Positions 26,860 through 35,529 are shown, counted from the stretch's first letter. The stretch is 64,000 nt of DNA from Hyphomicrobium_A sp963726795 (GCA_963726795.1 CAVSDD010000006.1:496001-560000); one strand, 5' to 3'. Numbers and translations are program-made. The notes: generated from the letters alone by a model not told the origin.

Positions 26860-27657
26860 CTACAGGCCGGCGGCTCCGAACGTGTTGCACGCTTCGACAT
26901 CGCCGCCGTTGGCGCCGGTCAGGAACCAGCGCGTGCGCTGCTCTGACGTGCCGTGCAATGCGAGCGAGGAACGTTCCGCCATCGTCGCACCCAGCATCGT
27001 GTCGTCGCCGATGGTCGCGAGCGCGGCCAGCACCTGACCGCGGAAGTTCGCGCTGCCGGTCCAGGCGTCGCTCGCGTGCATCCAGATCCCGGCATAGCAG
27101 TCGGCTTCGAGCTCGAAGCGGCGCATCAGGTCGATCCGCTGTCTGGGAAAGTGGGTCAGCATGGCACTGAGCGCCGTGAAGCGGCCGTGGATGTTCTGGA
27201 TGTGGTGACCGAACTCGTGCCCGATGAGAAAGGTGATGCCGGCATCGCCCTGTGGGCCGAACTTGGCCAAGAGTTTTGTAGCAGCACCCGTGCCGACAAA
27301 GACGGTGCGATTGCCGCTGCAGTAGGCCGGGCCGTCGCCCGTATAGAGCCCGTAGCAGTTGTCGGGTTGGAGATGGCCGACGAAGCGCAGCGTGACGCTC
27401 GAGATATCGACCGCTTCGGACTTCTCGAGCCGCTGCCACGTGAGGATTGAATCTTCCAAGGCGCGAGACACGATAGCGCGCAAGCGCAGGTCAGGCGGCG
27501 GCGTGCCGCCTTCGCTCGACATGGTGCCGGGAGCAACGGGGACCGCGTCCGATTGCGCCGGATAAATTGGCTCTGCTGCAAAGGAGCAAAGCGCCGGCAC
27601 GAGCACGAGCGCAGCGGCCAGACCTGCGCTGGCGATGATCGTCGTGTGCCTGCTCAT
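26860..27657 (-). CDS. Exported zinc metallopeptidase (YpfJ-like)
   Basis: A 265-residue protein with a signal peptide ending at CSFAA and a zinc-binding HEFGHHIQ (HExxH) motif. The third-ligand region follows in RRFELEADCYAG, as in neutral zinc metallopeptidase families (YpfJ/DUF2342 type). Cysteines at NCYGLYTG, YCSGN and EACNTFG could form disulfides. The start is set at ATG 27657, where GGGAG lies 10 bases upstream. It is a paralogue of the next upstream gene (27736-28707), with the same HE-GHH, ELEADC/ELQADC and C-terminal CDTF/CNTF pattern. Confidence 0.82.
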   Translation of the reverse strand: MSRHTTIIASAGLAAALVLVPALCSFAAEPIYPAQSDAVPVAPGTMSSEGGTPPPDLRLRAIVSRALEDSILTWQRLEKSEAVDISSVTLRFVGHLQPDNCYGLYTGDGPAYCSGNRTVFVGTGAATKLLAKFGPQGDAGITFLIGHEFGHHIQNIHGRFTALSAMLTHFPRQRIDLMRRFELEADCYAGIWMHASDAWTGSANFRGQVLAALATIGDDTMLGATMAERSSLALHGTSEQRTRWFLTGANGGDVEACNTFGAAGL

Positions 27658-27735
27658 GGAGCCCATCTCCCGGCTTTGCGATCGCTGCTTTCTTGCCTCT
27701 TCCCGCTCTAACGTCCTTCCACGCAACGCCCGGCG

Positions 27736-28707
27736 CTAGGGGCTGCTGACAGCGAACGTATCGCAATCCTTGATATTGCCGCTCTCGAGGCCGGCGCGGA
27801 ACCACTTCACGCGCTGGGCGGACGTTCCGTGCGTAAAGGCATCGGGCACGACGCGGCCCTGCGTCCTTTTCTGGATCATATCGTCGCCGATCTGGCTCGC
27901 CGCGTTCAACCCGTCCTCTACGTCGCCCGGCTGCAGCCGCTTCTTCACCTGGTCGTTGAGGTTCGCCCAGACACCGGCAAAGCAGTCAGCCTGGAGTTCC
28001 ATGCGCACCTGCAGCGCGTTCTGGTCACTCTCGTCGGCGTGCTCCTTCAATTCCTGCACCTTGTCGGCGACGCCCAGAAGCTTCTGCACGTGATGCCCGA
28101 CCTCGTGCGCGATGACGTAGGCCTGCGCGAAATCGCCGGGCGCATGGAAGCGGTTCTTCAGCTGATCGTAGAAGCTCAGATCGATGTAGACCTTGCGATC
28201 GAGCGGGCAGTAGAACGGCCCCATGGCGGAAACGCCGGTCCCGCACGCCGTGCGCGTGGGCTGGTCGAACAGCACGATCGAGGGTTCGGTGTAGCGCTTG
28301 CCGAGCCCGGCGAAGACCTGCTTCCAGGTATCTTCGGTGTCGGCCAGCACTTGCGAGACGAACCGCTTCTTGTCGTCCTCGTTGTTGACGGCAGCGCCGC
28401 CCGGAAGCCCGGGGATGTCCGGTGATCCCGTACGATTTGCCTGACGGCCGGGCACGTTCTCCGAGTTCGGCATTTGCGGCACGTCTGGGAAGCCACCCTC
28501 GCTCAACAGCTCGAGCGGATTGATGCCGACCGCCCAGAGGACAAGGCCGATCACGATGATCGTGCCGATGCTGCCGCCCGTCAGCGGGATCTGGATGACG
28601 CGCCCGTCAGGGCCGCCGCCGCTGCCGGGAAAACGGAACGACGGTCCACCTTGACCGCGCCGGTCCTCGACATTCTGGCTCTCGCGATCGTCGTCTCCGT
28701 AACGCAT
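27736..28707 (-). CDS. Neutral zinc metallopeptidase, YpfJ family
   Basis: A 323-residue membrane-anchored protein. It starts MRYGDDDRESQNVEDRRG, the usual YpfJ N-terminus, which places the start at ATG 28707. One membrane segment lies at about 46-64. The domain contains ACGTGVSAMGPFYCPLDRKVYIDLSF split by loops, AHEVGHHVQKLLG with the zinc-binding HExxH, RMELQADCFAG and HGTSAQRVKWF. Such proteins are predicted periplasmic metallopeptidases. The shorter paralogue lies 78 bases downstream on the same strand. Confidence 0.9.
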   Translation of the reverse strand: MRYGDDDRESQNVEDRRGQGGPSFRFPGSGGGPDGRVIQIPLTGGSIGTIIVIGLVLWAVGINPLELLSEGGFPDVPQMPNSENVPGRQANRTGSPDIPGLPGGAAVNNEDDKKRFVSQVLADTEDTWKQVFAGLGKRYTEPSIVLFDQPTRTACGTGVSAMGPFYCPLDRKVYIDLSFYDQLKNRFHAPGDFAQAYVIAHEVGHHVQKLLGVADKVQELKEHADESDQNALQVRMELQADCFAGVWANLNDQVKKRLQPGDVEDGLNAASQIGDDMIQKRTQGRVVPDAFTHGTSAQRVKWFRAGLESGNIKDCDTFAVSSP

Positions 28708-28833
28708 GGCGTCGGCTCCCGCAGGGGTTGTTGGCGGCGCCTCCAGCGCACGTGAGCTGGGCGTCGCGGAGCCATTGTGCCCAGGGAGCGCAAGCGGTGA
28801 CAAGTGGCCGTTGAGCTTTGCCCTCGCGCGGCC

Positions 28834-30243
28834 TTAGGGTGCGGACTTGGCCGGCTCGGGCGGGGCCAGCGCGCGTTGCGCGGCTTCCGGCACCTGCTGT
28901 TTGGGCTTGGCCCGGGTTTTCAACAAGCTCCGGACGCCGCGCGCGGCAGCGACCGTGCCCTCGTTCACGTAGGCCTCATGGTTGCGCTCGATCTCCTTGA
29001 GATCGTAGCCGTAGTTGACCATGAGCCCGTAGCTTTCGCGCAGTCCCTTGGGCGAAATATCCGCCATCCAGTTGAGGCGCTCCAGCCGCGCGCCGTTGCC
29101 GAGATGGAACCGCGCCACCGGATCAATCGAGCGGCCGGAGTTGTCCTTGGCCTCCAGGAAATAGTGCGCGGCGAGCGCCAGCATCTTGGCCTTTGCGTCG
29201 GCCGCTTCCGGGGTGTCCGCTGCGAGCAGGGGATCGGACCGCTGCGCAGTGGTGAACGCCGCGATCGCATCGGCGGCGCCCTGGTCGGTGTCGCGCGCCG
29301 CGGCCAGGCCCTTGAGCCACGCTGCAAAGCGCGGCACCGGGGACAGCGTCACAAAGGTCTTGAGGCTCGGCACCTCGCGTGCGAGCTCCTCCACCACCTG
29401 CTTGATGAGGAAGTTGCCGAAGGTGATGCCTTTCAGCCCTTCCTGGCAGTTGGAGATCGAATAGAACACGGCCGTCGTCGGCGGCTTGCCGGCGGGCTCC
29501 CCGTGCGGCTCCTCCAGAACGTCGCCGATCGCGTCCGGCATCGTGCGCAACAGCGCGACCTCGACGAACACCAGCGGCTCGTCGATCAGCGAAGGATGGA
29601 AAAAGGCAAAGCAGCGTCGGTCCGTGGGATCGAGGCGCCTTCGCAGATCGTCCCACCCCTGGATCTTGTGCACGGCCTCATAGCGAATGATCTTTTCCAG
29701 GATGGCCGCGCTTGTGCGCCACTCGATGCGCAGCAGCACGAGGAAGCCGCGGTTGAACCAGGTGTAGAACAGGCGCTTCAAGTCCGCGTCGACGGCGGCG
29801 AGTGCGGGATCGTCGAGACCGATGCGCAGCAAGTCGCGGCGCATGGCGACGATCTCGATGGTGGCTCCGGGCGCGAGATTGAGCCGGCGGAAGAATTCCA
29901 GCCGCGGGCTGTCGAGCGCCGCCTCGAGTCCGGCGACTGTCGTGTCGGATGCTTCATCGAGATAGGCTTGTGCCGCCGCCGCAACCTCTTCGGGATCGGG
30001 GCGGAGCTCGGTTGCAAGAAAGCGGAAGAATTTCTCCTGGCCCTCGGCGCCAAGATGCGCGTAGCGGTCAAGCACTTCGCGTGCGATCGCAACGCCAGAG
30101 GCTTCGCCGCGCCCGGAAATGAGCGCGCGCGCAAGCTCCTCGATATCCTCCTCGGCGCCGGTGCCAAACAGCGATCGCGGCAGCAAGGCGCGCCCTTGCT
30201 CGGCGACGGAGCTTAGCAACTGCTGAAAAAACGTGACGTTCAC
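28834..30243 (-). CDS. Malonyl-CoA decarboxylase
   Basis: A 469-residue enzyme converting malonyl-CoA to acetyl-CoA and CO2. Family signatures are the helical N-terminal domain, then HPSLIDEPLVFVEVAL, FYSISNCQEGLKGITFGN, FVTLSPVPRFAAWL and the C-terminal DPVARFHLGNGARLERLNW. The last contains the His equivalent to the catalytic histidine of animal MCD. The start is GTG 30243, preceded by AAGGA. In rhizobia the enzyme (MatA) pairs with malonyl-CoA synthetase MatB; no matB is adjacent here. Confidence 0.92.
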   Translation of the reverse strand: MNVTFFQQLLSSVAEQGRALLPRSLFGTGAEEDIEELARALISGRGEASGVAIAREVLDRYAHLGAEGQEKFFRFLATELRPDPEEVAAAAQAYLDEASDTTVAGLEAALDSPRLEFFRRLNLAPGATIEIVAMRRDLLRIGLDDPALAAVDADLKRLFYTWFNRGFLVLLRIEWRTSAAILEKIIRYEAVHKIQGWDDLRRRLDPTDRRCFAFFHPSLIDEPLVFVEVALLRTMPDAIGDVLEEPHGEPAGKPPTTAVFYSISNCQEGLKGITFGNFLIKQVVEELAREVPSLKTFVTLSPVPRFAAWLKGLAAARDTDQGAADAIAAFTTAQRSDPLLAADTPEAADAKAKMLALAAHYFLEAKDNSGRSIDPVARFHLGNGARLERLNWMADISPKGLRESYGLMVNYGYDLKEIERNHEAYVNEGTVAAARGVRSLLKTRAKPKQQVPEAAQRALAPPEPAKSAP

Positions 30244-30360
30244 GTAGCTGGTCCTTCCTCGATCTCGGCTTTAGGTCCGATTCCTGCCCAACGTTACCCT
30301 AGCAAGGCACTGCGGCAGCACTGCGCGGCGCGCAGATGAACCTTGCACTGGCGGCAACCG

Positions 30361-30663
30361 TCAGGCTTTGCCCGAGAGCGCAATCCCCTCGTAGGTGAGG
30401 ACGCGGCGCGACGCCGTCCAGGGGTCGGCCAGCAGCCGGAACTCCGCGTAGTGCGGCAGCTCCCGGTGAGCCATGTAGGCCGCTTCGTCGTCATAGATCT
30501 GATACAAAAGGAAGGCCGTCGGCTCGACCGGATCAAGGCAGACATCATAACGCTGGCACCCCGGCTCGCGCTCCAGGCACGTCCGCGAGTAGCCGACCAG
30601 GGTGGCGCGCATATCGTCCTCTCGGCCGCGCTTGGCCTCCAGGAATACGACGACAACGTGCAT
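30361..30663 (-). CDS. ABM-domain putative quinol monooxygenase
   Basis: A 100-residue single-domain protein of the antibiotic biosynthesis monooxygenase (YgiN-like) fold. Its pattern is MHVVVVFLEAKRGREDDM, then EPGCQRYDVCLDP, FLLYQIYDDEAAYMAH and HYAEFRLL. Members act as dimers on quinols or as heme/polyketide monooxygenases; the substrate is unknown. It is a single gene between malonyl-CoA decarboxylase and a divergent unknown gene. Confidence 0.85.
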   Translation of the reverse strand: MHVVVVFLEAKRGREDDMRATLVGYSRTCLEREPGCQRYDVCLDPVEPTAFLLYQIYDDEAAYMAHRELPHYAEFRLLADPWTASRRVLTYEGIALSGKA

Positions 30664-30763
30664 GACGCTCTCCGATGCAGCGGATGCGCTTCACTAAACA
30701 TCCAAACGCAACATTCGTAACGCGCCGTGCCGCTTATCGGCTCACGCCTCTGTCGAATTTGCG

Positions 30764-30806
30764 TTAACCCTTTGTAAACCCGTTCCATTCACATTGCATT
30801 AACCAT
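30764..30806 (+). promoter_or_regulatory. Candidate CtrA binding sites
   Basis: TTAACCAT at 30799-30806 matches a known CtrA half-site form. TTAA-N7-TAAA at 30764-30778 matches the full TTAA-N7-TTAA site with one mismatch. Both lie within 65 bases of the start of the gene at 30825, in an AT-richer promoter segment. CtrA is the cell-cycle and motility regulator of alphaproteobacteria; its binding here is inferred. Confidence 0.45.
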
Positions 30807-30824
30807 CGGAAACCCAGGTGGCTC

Positions 30825-31316
30825 ATGCAGCCCTTAGCCGACGCCCCTCGCCTCACCTCCAGCCTCGTCGAGGCCCAGAACGACACCGGCCGCACCGCGT
30901 TCTGTGGGCCGTACGTGTTGTCGGCCATTACCGGTTACCCGATCAGCAAGATCGAGGAACTGATCCGCTTTGAGCGGGGTACGCAGCGCAAGACGGTTGT
31001 GAAGGGGACGGGCAGCGACGAGGTTGCAGCCGCGCTCGCCCAGTTCGGCTACGACATGACTCTCACCGAAAGCTTCATGAGCCGCGAGCGCAAGGAGCGT
31101 CCGACGCTGCTCACCTGGATGCAGAAGCCGCGCAACGTTTGGGCGCACTACATCCTTGCCGTGCACAAGGGCAAGGAAGGGCATTGGATACTCGTGAAGG
31201 GCGTCAAGATGTGTGACACCTTCACGGAAGGCCGCTGGACCTTCGTGGTAGACGGGCCGCATCGCGGCGCGCGCATCATGGAAGTCTTCCAGGTGCGCAA
31301 GTCGCTCGGTATTTGA
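30825..31316 (+). CDS. Unknown protein with cysteine-peptidase-like pattern (163 aa)
   Basis: A 163-residue soluble protein without signal peptide. The segment RTAFCGPYVLSAITG resembles the nucleophile helix of papain-like C39-type folds (Cys27). The segments AHYILAVHKGKEGHWILVKG and MCDTF could supply His108 or His120 and Asp131. That reading is inference from pattern only; peptidase activity is not established. AGGTGG precedes the ATG. The promoter holds two candidate CtrA sites (30764-30806), suggesting cell-cycle-linked expression. Confidence 0.72.
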   Translation: MQPLADAPRLTSSLVEAQNDTGRTAFCGPYVLSAITGYPISKIEELIRFERGTQRKTVVKGTGSDEVAAALAQFGYDMTLTESFMSRERKERPTLLTWMQKPRNVWAHYILAVHKGKEGHWILVKGVKMCDTFTEGRWTFVVDGPHRGARIMEVFQVRKSLGI

Positions 31317-31364
31317 AAGCGCGCGTTAAGCCGCCGTTCAAACGCTCGCACCTAGCTTGTCGCT

Positions 31365-31856
31365 ATGCGCATCTTGACCGGACTATTCGCAACTGTGGTT
31401 TTGACGCTGCTCGCCCTCGCGGCACCGGCTGCGGCGGACGATGCCGGCACCATCAAGGCCTGTCTCAAGACCGAGCATGACGCCAACCGGGGCGGCCGCG
31501 ACTGCATTGGCCGCGTCTCCGATCCGTGCCTGCAGCAGCCGGACAAGGGTTCGACCTCGAGCATGGCGGAATGCGTCGATACCGAAACGAAAATCTGGGA
31601 CGACCTGCTCAACGCGGACTATCAGCGCCTGCTCGGCTCGCTCGAGGGCACGGCGGCTGCCAGCGTGCGCGAGGCTCAGCGCGCCTGGATCGCGCTGCGC
31701 GATGCCGACTGCAAGGTGCCCTATGACATCTTCGACGGCGGATCGATGTCGCGGCTCGATGGCGCAAGCTGCGTGCTCGATCACACAGCGACCAGGGATC
31801 TGCGATTGCGCGCCTGGTATGACATGGCGCATCCCGAAGAGGTCTTGAGCCGCTAG
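31365..31856 (+). CDS. Exported lysozyme-inhibitor LprI-like protein
   Basis: A 163-residue periplasmic protein with a signal peptide ending at APAAA (residue 24). The cysteine-containing DUF1311/LprI domain spans about residues 60-158. Its signatures are MAECVDTETKIWDDLLNADY, EAQRAWIALRDADC and CVLDHTATRDLRLR. LprI proteins inhibit lysozyme in some species; that role is not proven for this branch. It ends 43 bases from the convergent efp gene. Confidence 0.88.
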   Translation: MRILTGLFATVVLTLLALAAPAAADDAGTIKACLKTEHDANRGGRDCIGRVSDPCLQQPDKGSTSSMAECVDTETKIWDDLLNADYQRLLGSLEGTAAASVREAQRAWIALRDADCKVPYDIFDGGSMSRLDGASCVLDHTATRDLRLRAWYDMAHPEEVLSR

Positions 31857-31899
31857 CCGCGCTTGCGCTTCTCGCGGCCGGCCGATTGCCAAGCGGCGG

Positions 31900-32469
31900 T
31901 CAGTCCTTGGCGCGCTCCACGTAAGACCCGTCGACCGTCATGATGACGACGCGCGTGCCGGCGCCGATGTGCGGCGGCACCATGATGCGGGCGCCGTTCG
32001 ACAGCTTCGCCGGCTTGTAGGACGACGACGCCGTCTGGCCCTTCACAACCGGGTCGGCCTCGACGATCTCCAAGGTGACGCGTGCGGGCAGCTCGATCGC
32101 GACCGGGTTGGCCTCGTGCAGCGACACCGAGCACATCATGCCTTCCTGCAGCCACTGGGCCTGGTCGCCCATCACGTCCTTGGAAACGGTGATCTGCTCG
32201 AAGTTTTCCGGGTGCATGAAGGTGTAGCCGTGGTCGTCCTCGAACAGGTAGCTGTAGTCCTTCTCGTCGAGGTAGGCGCGTTCCACCTGGTCGGTCGTGC
32301 GGTAACGCTCGGTCACCTTCACGCCGTCGGCGATGCGCCGCATCTCGAGATGGGTCACGGGCGTGCCCTTGCCGGGGTGGATGTTCTCGGCATGAATGAC
32401 GACGGCGAGCTTGCCGTCGAGATCGAGAACGTTGCCCTTGCGCACCGATGAGGCGATGACTTTTGGCAC
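31900..32469 (-). CDS. efp: Elongation factor P
   Basis: A 189-residue three-domain translation factor that relieves ribosome stalling at polyproline. The loop HPGKGTP places the modifiable lysine at residue 34. The start is GTG 32469, giving MPKVIASSVRKGN; GGAGA lies seven bases upstream, and longer in-frame starts have no such site. The remaining domains contain DGVKVTERYRTTDQVERAYL and GASTRVVI-like C-terminal OB sequence. Both predicted modification enzymes (epmA, 32641; epmB, 36528) lie within 5.2 kb, so Lys34 is probably beta-lysylated. Confidence 0.96.
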   Translation of the reverse strand: MPKVIASSVRKGNVLDLDGKLAVVIHAENIHPGKGTPVTHLEMRRIADGVKVTERYRTTDQVERAYLDEKDYSYLFEDDHGYTFMHPENFEQITVSKDVMGDQAQWLQEGMMCSVSLHEANPVAIELPARVTLEIVEADPVVKGQTASSSYKPAKLSNGARIMVPPHIGAGTRVVIMTVDGSYVERAKD

Positions 32470-32640
32470 TTTGCAGTCTCCATAGCGGCGGCGGCCGGGG
32501 CCTGATCCCGAAGCGGGTCGCAGGGCTGCCTGTAGCGGGGATTCGGGCGTCTCATAGCCTGTCCGCGGCTGAAGGCCAAGGCGGATCGCGATCACTCTCG
32601 CGACAAGCGGTCAGTGCACGGCGGCGGCGGAATGGTCTAG

Positions 32641-33697
32641 ATGGCTGGCATGACCGATGACACGCCCTGGTGGGATCGCTCGCGCCACGCCGACCGCAGG
32701 CCGTTCCTGGAAGCGCGCGGGCGCATAAAGTCGGCGATCCGGGCGTGGTTCGAGGGCCAAGGTTTCACTGAGGTCGATACGGGCTCTCTGCAGGTTTCGC
32801 CCGGCAACGAGGCTCACCTGCACGCCTTCAAGACCGAGCTGACTGGGACAGACGCCCACAGCGCAGCGCTCTACTTGCGCACCTCGCCCGAGTTCGCCTG
32901 CAAGAAGCTGCTTGCGGCGGGAGAGACGCGCATCTTCACGTTCGCGCCGTCGTTTCGCAATCGCGAGCGTGGTGCGCTGCACGCGCCCGAGTTCACGCTC
33001 GTCGAGTGGTACCGGGCCGAGGCACCCTACGAAGTCGTGATGGAGGACGCCGCGGCGATTTTAAAGCTTGCGGCGGAGACCGCCGACAATCGCTTCGTGT
33101 CGTTTCGCGGCGTGACCGCCAACCCGCGCGTTCCGCCCGAGCGCTTGACGGTGGCGGAAGCGTTCAGCCGTTACGCCGGCATCGACCTCCTGGCGACGGT
33201 GGCCGCCGGCTCGAACGACCGCGATCGCTTCGCGGTGCAGGCAGAGCGCGCCGGCGTAACGGTCCGCGCCGACGATACCTGGTCCGACATCTTCGCCAAG
33301 GTGCTGACCGCCTTGATCGAGCCGAAGCTGGGGAACGGCCGCGCGACGTTGCTCACCGAATACCCCGCGAGCGAGGCGGCGCTGGCGACGCCGCTCGCAC
33401 GCGATCCGCGCCTGGCCGAGCGTTTCGAGCTCTACTGTTGCGGGGTGGAGCTCGCCAACGGGTTTGGCGAGCTGACGGATGCGCGCGAGCAGCGCCGCCG
33501 CCTCGAAGCAGAGATGGACACCAAGGAAGTCCGTTACGGCGAGCGCTATCCGCTGGATGAGGATTTTCTCGCTGCCCTCGCCGTGATGCCGCCGGCGTCG
33601 GGATGCGCTCTGGGGTTCGACCGTCTCGTCATGCTCGCTGCAGGCGCGAACTCACATCGATCAGGTATTATGGACGCCGCCGCCCGGAAGCGATTGA
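32641..33697 (+). CDS. epmA: EF-P lysyltransferase EpmA, frameshifted near its end
   Basis: A class II lysyl-tRNA-synthetase-like enzyme without anticodon-binding domain (GenX/PoxA). It attaches (R)-beta-lysine to EF-P Lys34. Motif 2 includes FAPSFRNRERGALHAPEFTLVEWYRA and motif 3 GFDRLVMLAAGA; NGFGELTDAREQ is also present. The first frame leaves the family after LAAGAN. Removing one base near 33645 gives the expected terminus HIDQVLWTPP, then a stop at 33695-33697. Read as is, the frame runs on into the next gene to 34035, creating a false fusion. It is divergent from efp across 171 bases. An indel in the sequence is the simplest explanation. Confidence 0.85.
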
Positions 33698-33741
33698 CGC
33701 GGCATCTGGACATTGAAAAGCGAACGGCCATATTTGTTGCC

Positions 33742-34035
33742 ATGGCACGCCTTCGTGACATCAAGCTGACCGAGAAGCAGTTCGCGCAGATCGCGCGCGC
33801 TCTCGCTGAGCCGCGCCGCTACCAGATGCTGGAGCAGATTGGCGGCGCCAAGTGTGGCCTCGCTTGCGCGGCGCTGCTCGATTCGCACGAGGTGAGCGCC
33901 GCGACGCTCTCCCATCACCTGAAGGAGCTGGAGACTGCGGGCCTCATCGAGGTCACGCGCAACGGCAAATGCATGAGCATGACGCTCAACCGCGAAGTGC
34001 TGAATGCCTACTTGTCGCGTCTTTCCAGCCTTTAA
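33742..34035 (+). CDS. ArsR-family winged-helix regulator
   Basis: A 97-residue single-domain repressor. Its pattern is IARALAEPRRYQMLEQIG, then VSAATLSHHLKELETAGLIEV as helix-turn-helix, and the wing RNGKCMSMTLN. The cysteine pair in GAKCGLACAAL is not a standard ArsR metal site. It is in the same frame as the upstream epmA reading and appears fused to it; ATG 33742 is proposed as its own start because the sequence before it has no domain homology. The SDR gene lies 127 bases downstream behind a TTAGA/TCTAA palindrome, the likely operator. Confidence 0.78.
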   Translation: MARLRDIKLTEKQFAQIARALAEPRRYQMLEQIGGAKCGLACAALLDSHEVSAATLSHHLKELETAGLIEVTRNGKCMSMTLNREVLNAYLSRLSSL

Positions 34036-34105
34036 GCGCCCGCCGCCATTTCGCTGACCAGTTTGTCGCAGCGGGGGTGCCCCTTGTACCCAACTCGCCC
34101 AACAC

Positions 34106-34153
34106 TTAGATGACCATCGAAGTTAGACGATTATCTAATTATCGAATCGATGG
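34106..34153 (+). promoter_or_regulatory. Palindromic operator upstream of the SDR gene
   Basis: TTAGA-N6-TCTAA (34123-34138) is a perfect palindrome, preceded by another TTAGA half-site at 34106-34110. It is nested in an outer inverted pair CCATCGA (34114-34120) and TCGATGG (34147-34153). It lies 10-57 bases before the SDR gene start and directly after the ArsR-family gene, whose product is the likely ligand. Confidence 0.55.
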
Positions 34154-34162
34154 GAGAACATC

Positions 34163-34912
34163 ATGGGCAAGCTACAGGGTAAGGTCGCGATCGTAACGGG
34201 CGCATCCAAGGGCATCGGCGCCGGCATCGCCAAGGCATTGGCGGCCGAAGGCGCGTCCGTCGTCGTCAACTATGCTTCGAGCCGCGAAGGCGCGGATCGG
34301 GTCGTGGCCGATATCGGAAAGCTGGCGGGAAAAGCCGTCGCGGTCCAGGCCGACGTCGCTAAGGAAGCCGACCTCAAGGCACTTTTCGAGACGACGAAGA
34401 AGACCTTCGGCAAGCTCGATGTGCTGGTCAACAACGCGGGCGTATTCAACTTCTTTCCGATCGAGGGCGTGACCGAGGCCGAGTTCCACCGCCAGTTCAA
34501 TACCAACGTGCTTGGGCCCACGCTCGCTGCGCGCGAGGCCGTGAAATACTTCGGCCCCGACGGCGGCTCGATCATCAATGTCAGCTCGGTCGTTGCCTAT
34601 AACGCGCCGGCTGGTTCCGTCGTCTACGCGGCGACCAAGGCAGCGCTGGACGCGGTTACGCAAGTGCTCGCGACCGAGCTTGGCCCGCGAAAGATTCGCG
34701 TCAACTCGTTGAACCCCGGCGGCGTCGAGACCGAGGGCACGCACACGGCGGGCGTGATCGGCAGCGATTTTGAAAAGGAGATCGTCCGGCGCACGTCGCT
34801 GGGCCGGATCGGCCAACCCGACGACATCGCCAAGGTTGCGGTGTTCCTCGCCTCCAACGATTCAAGCTGGATCACGGGTGAGCGCATCACCGCGTCCGGT
34901 GGCTACCGCTGA
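34163..34912 (+). CDS. SDR family NAD(P)-dependent oxidoreductase
   Basis: A 249-residue classical short-chain dehydrogenase. The cofactor motif TGASKGIGAGIA is at about residues 12-23, NNAG at about 90, the catalytic Ser in INVSS, and YAATK supplies Tyr and Lys. NPGGVETEG follows in the substrate region. GGGAGA lies seven bases before the ATG. It forms a regulator-enzyme pair with the ArsR-type gene just upstream; the substrate is unknown. Confidence 0.92.
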   Translation: MGKLQGKVAIVTGASKGIGAGIAKALAAEGASVVVNYASSREGADRVVADIGKLAGKAVAVQADVAKEADLKALFETTKKTFGKLDVLVNNAGVFNFFPIEGVTEAEFHRQFNTNVLGPTLAAREAVKYFGPDGGSIINVSSVVAYNAPAGSVVYAATKAALDAVTQVLATELGPRKIRVNSLNPGGVETEGTHTAGVIGSDFEKEIVRRTSLGRIGQPDDIAKVAVFLASNDSSWITGERITASGGYR

Positions 34913-34990
34913 GACCTTTCGTGTTGGTTTGCTGAACGGACAATTTCGGCGGCGCTTCGGCGTCGCCGATTACGTTTAGGCAACGCTGCT

Positions 34991-35197
34991 TCAGATTTTC
35001 GCGTAGGCCCCGGCCGGACGGCAGGTTGCACGCGCGATGTAATGATTGGGATGGGCGACTGCCCATTTGGCGCCTTCGATTTGCGACGCCATCGCACAGG
35101 CCATGATGGTCGTCCCCTGCTCGAGCGGAATGGGCGCCAGCTCATGGCAGGACGCGCCCTGGACGATGGAGCAAACGCTGAAAACGAGCTGGAGCAC
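34991..35197 (-). CDS. Small conserved-type hypothetical protein (68 aa)
   Basis: A 68-residue protein starting at GTG 35197, where GGAG lies eight bases upstream. It begins MLQLVFSVCSIVQGASC, which could be a short hydrophobic leader. Then follow APIPLEQGTTIMACAMASQ and EGAKWAVAHPNHYIARATC. The four cysteines and the aromatic C-terminal segment resemble a widespread small Hyphomicrobiales protein of unknown function. Longer in-frame starts exist but lack a ribosome-binding site. Confidence 0.7.
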   Translation of the reverse strand: MLQLVFSVCSIVQGASCHELAPIPLEQGTTIMACAMASQIEGAKWAVAHPNHYIARATCRPAGAYAKI

Positions 35198-35388
35198 GGT
35201 CGCTACTCCTGAGTTCACCCAGACCAAAATTTCCCGGCCGCCGTGTGAACTCCTTGCCGGCGCCGCGAGTTCCTTGGACGGAGTAAACGAAATCCTCGCC
35301 CCCGTTGCTGCAGGCGCTCCGTCTACGGATTGGTAAGGCAGGCCCCGTAAAGAAAGCAGAGGCGGGAAAGAGAAAATTGGAGGTAGCG

Positions 35389-35529
35389 ATGGCCTTCGCG
35401 TATCACGAGCCCACCGACGCCGACTTTGCTGCGCACGTCGAGACGTACCGCGCGTTCGTAAAATACGCTGCGATCTTCGCAGCCCACGTGCTCGTCGTCC
35501 TGGCGCTGCTGGCGTATTTCCTGACATAA
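35389..35529 (+). CDS. aa3-type cytochrome c oxidase subunit IV
   Basis: A 46-residue protein with one C-terminal membrane helix (about residues 25-45) after FAAHVETYRAFVKYA, the pattern of the bacterial COX4_pro_2 subunit. The start is fixed by GGAGG five bases upstream of ATG 35389. Such subunits associate with aa3-type oxidase in the inner membrane and are usually encoded apart from the main operon, as here. Confidence 0.78.
   Translation: MAFAYHEPTDADFAAHVETYRAFVKYAAIFAAHVLVVLALLAYFLT

Noticed and set aside
32641..34035. EpmA-ArsR fusion protein
   Set aside because: The canonical EpmA C-terminus and stop codon are present one base out of frame, and the ArsR part pairs with the next gene, so a frame error is more likely than a fusion.
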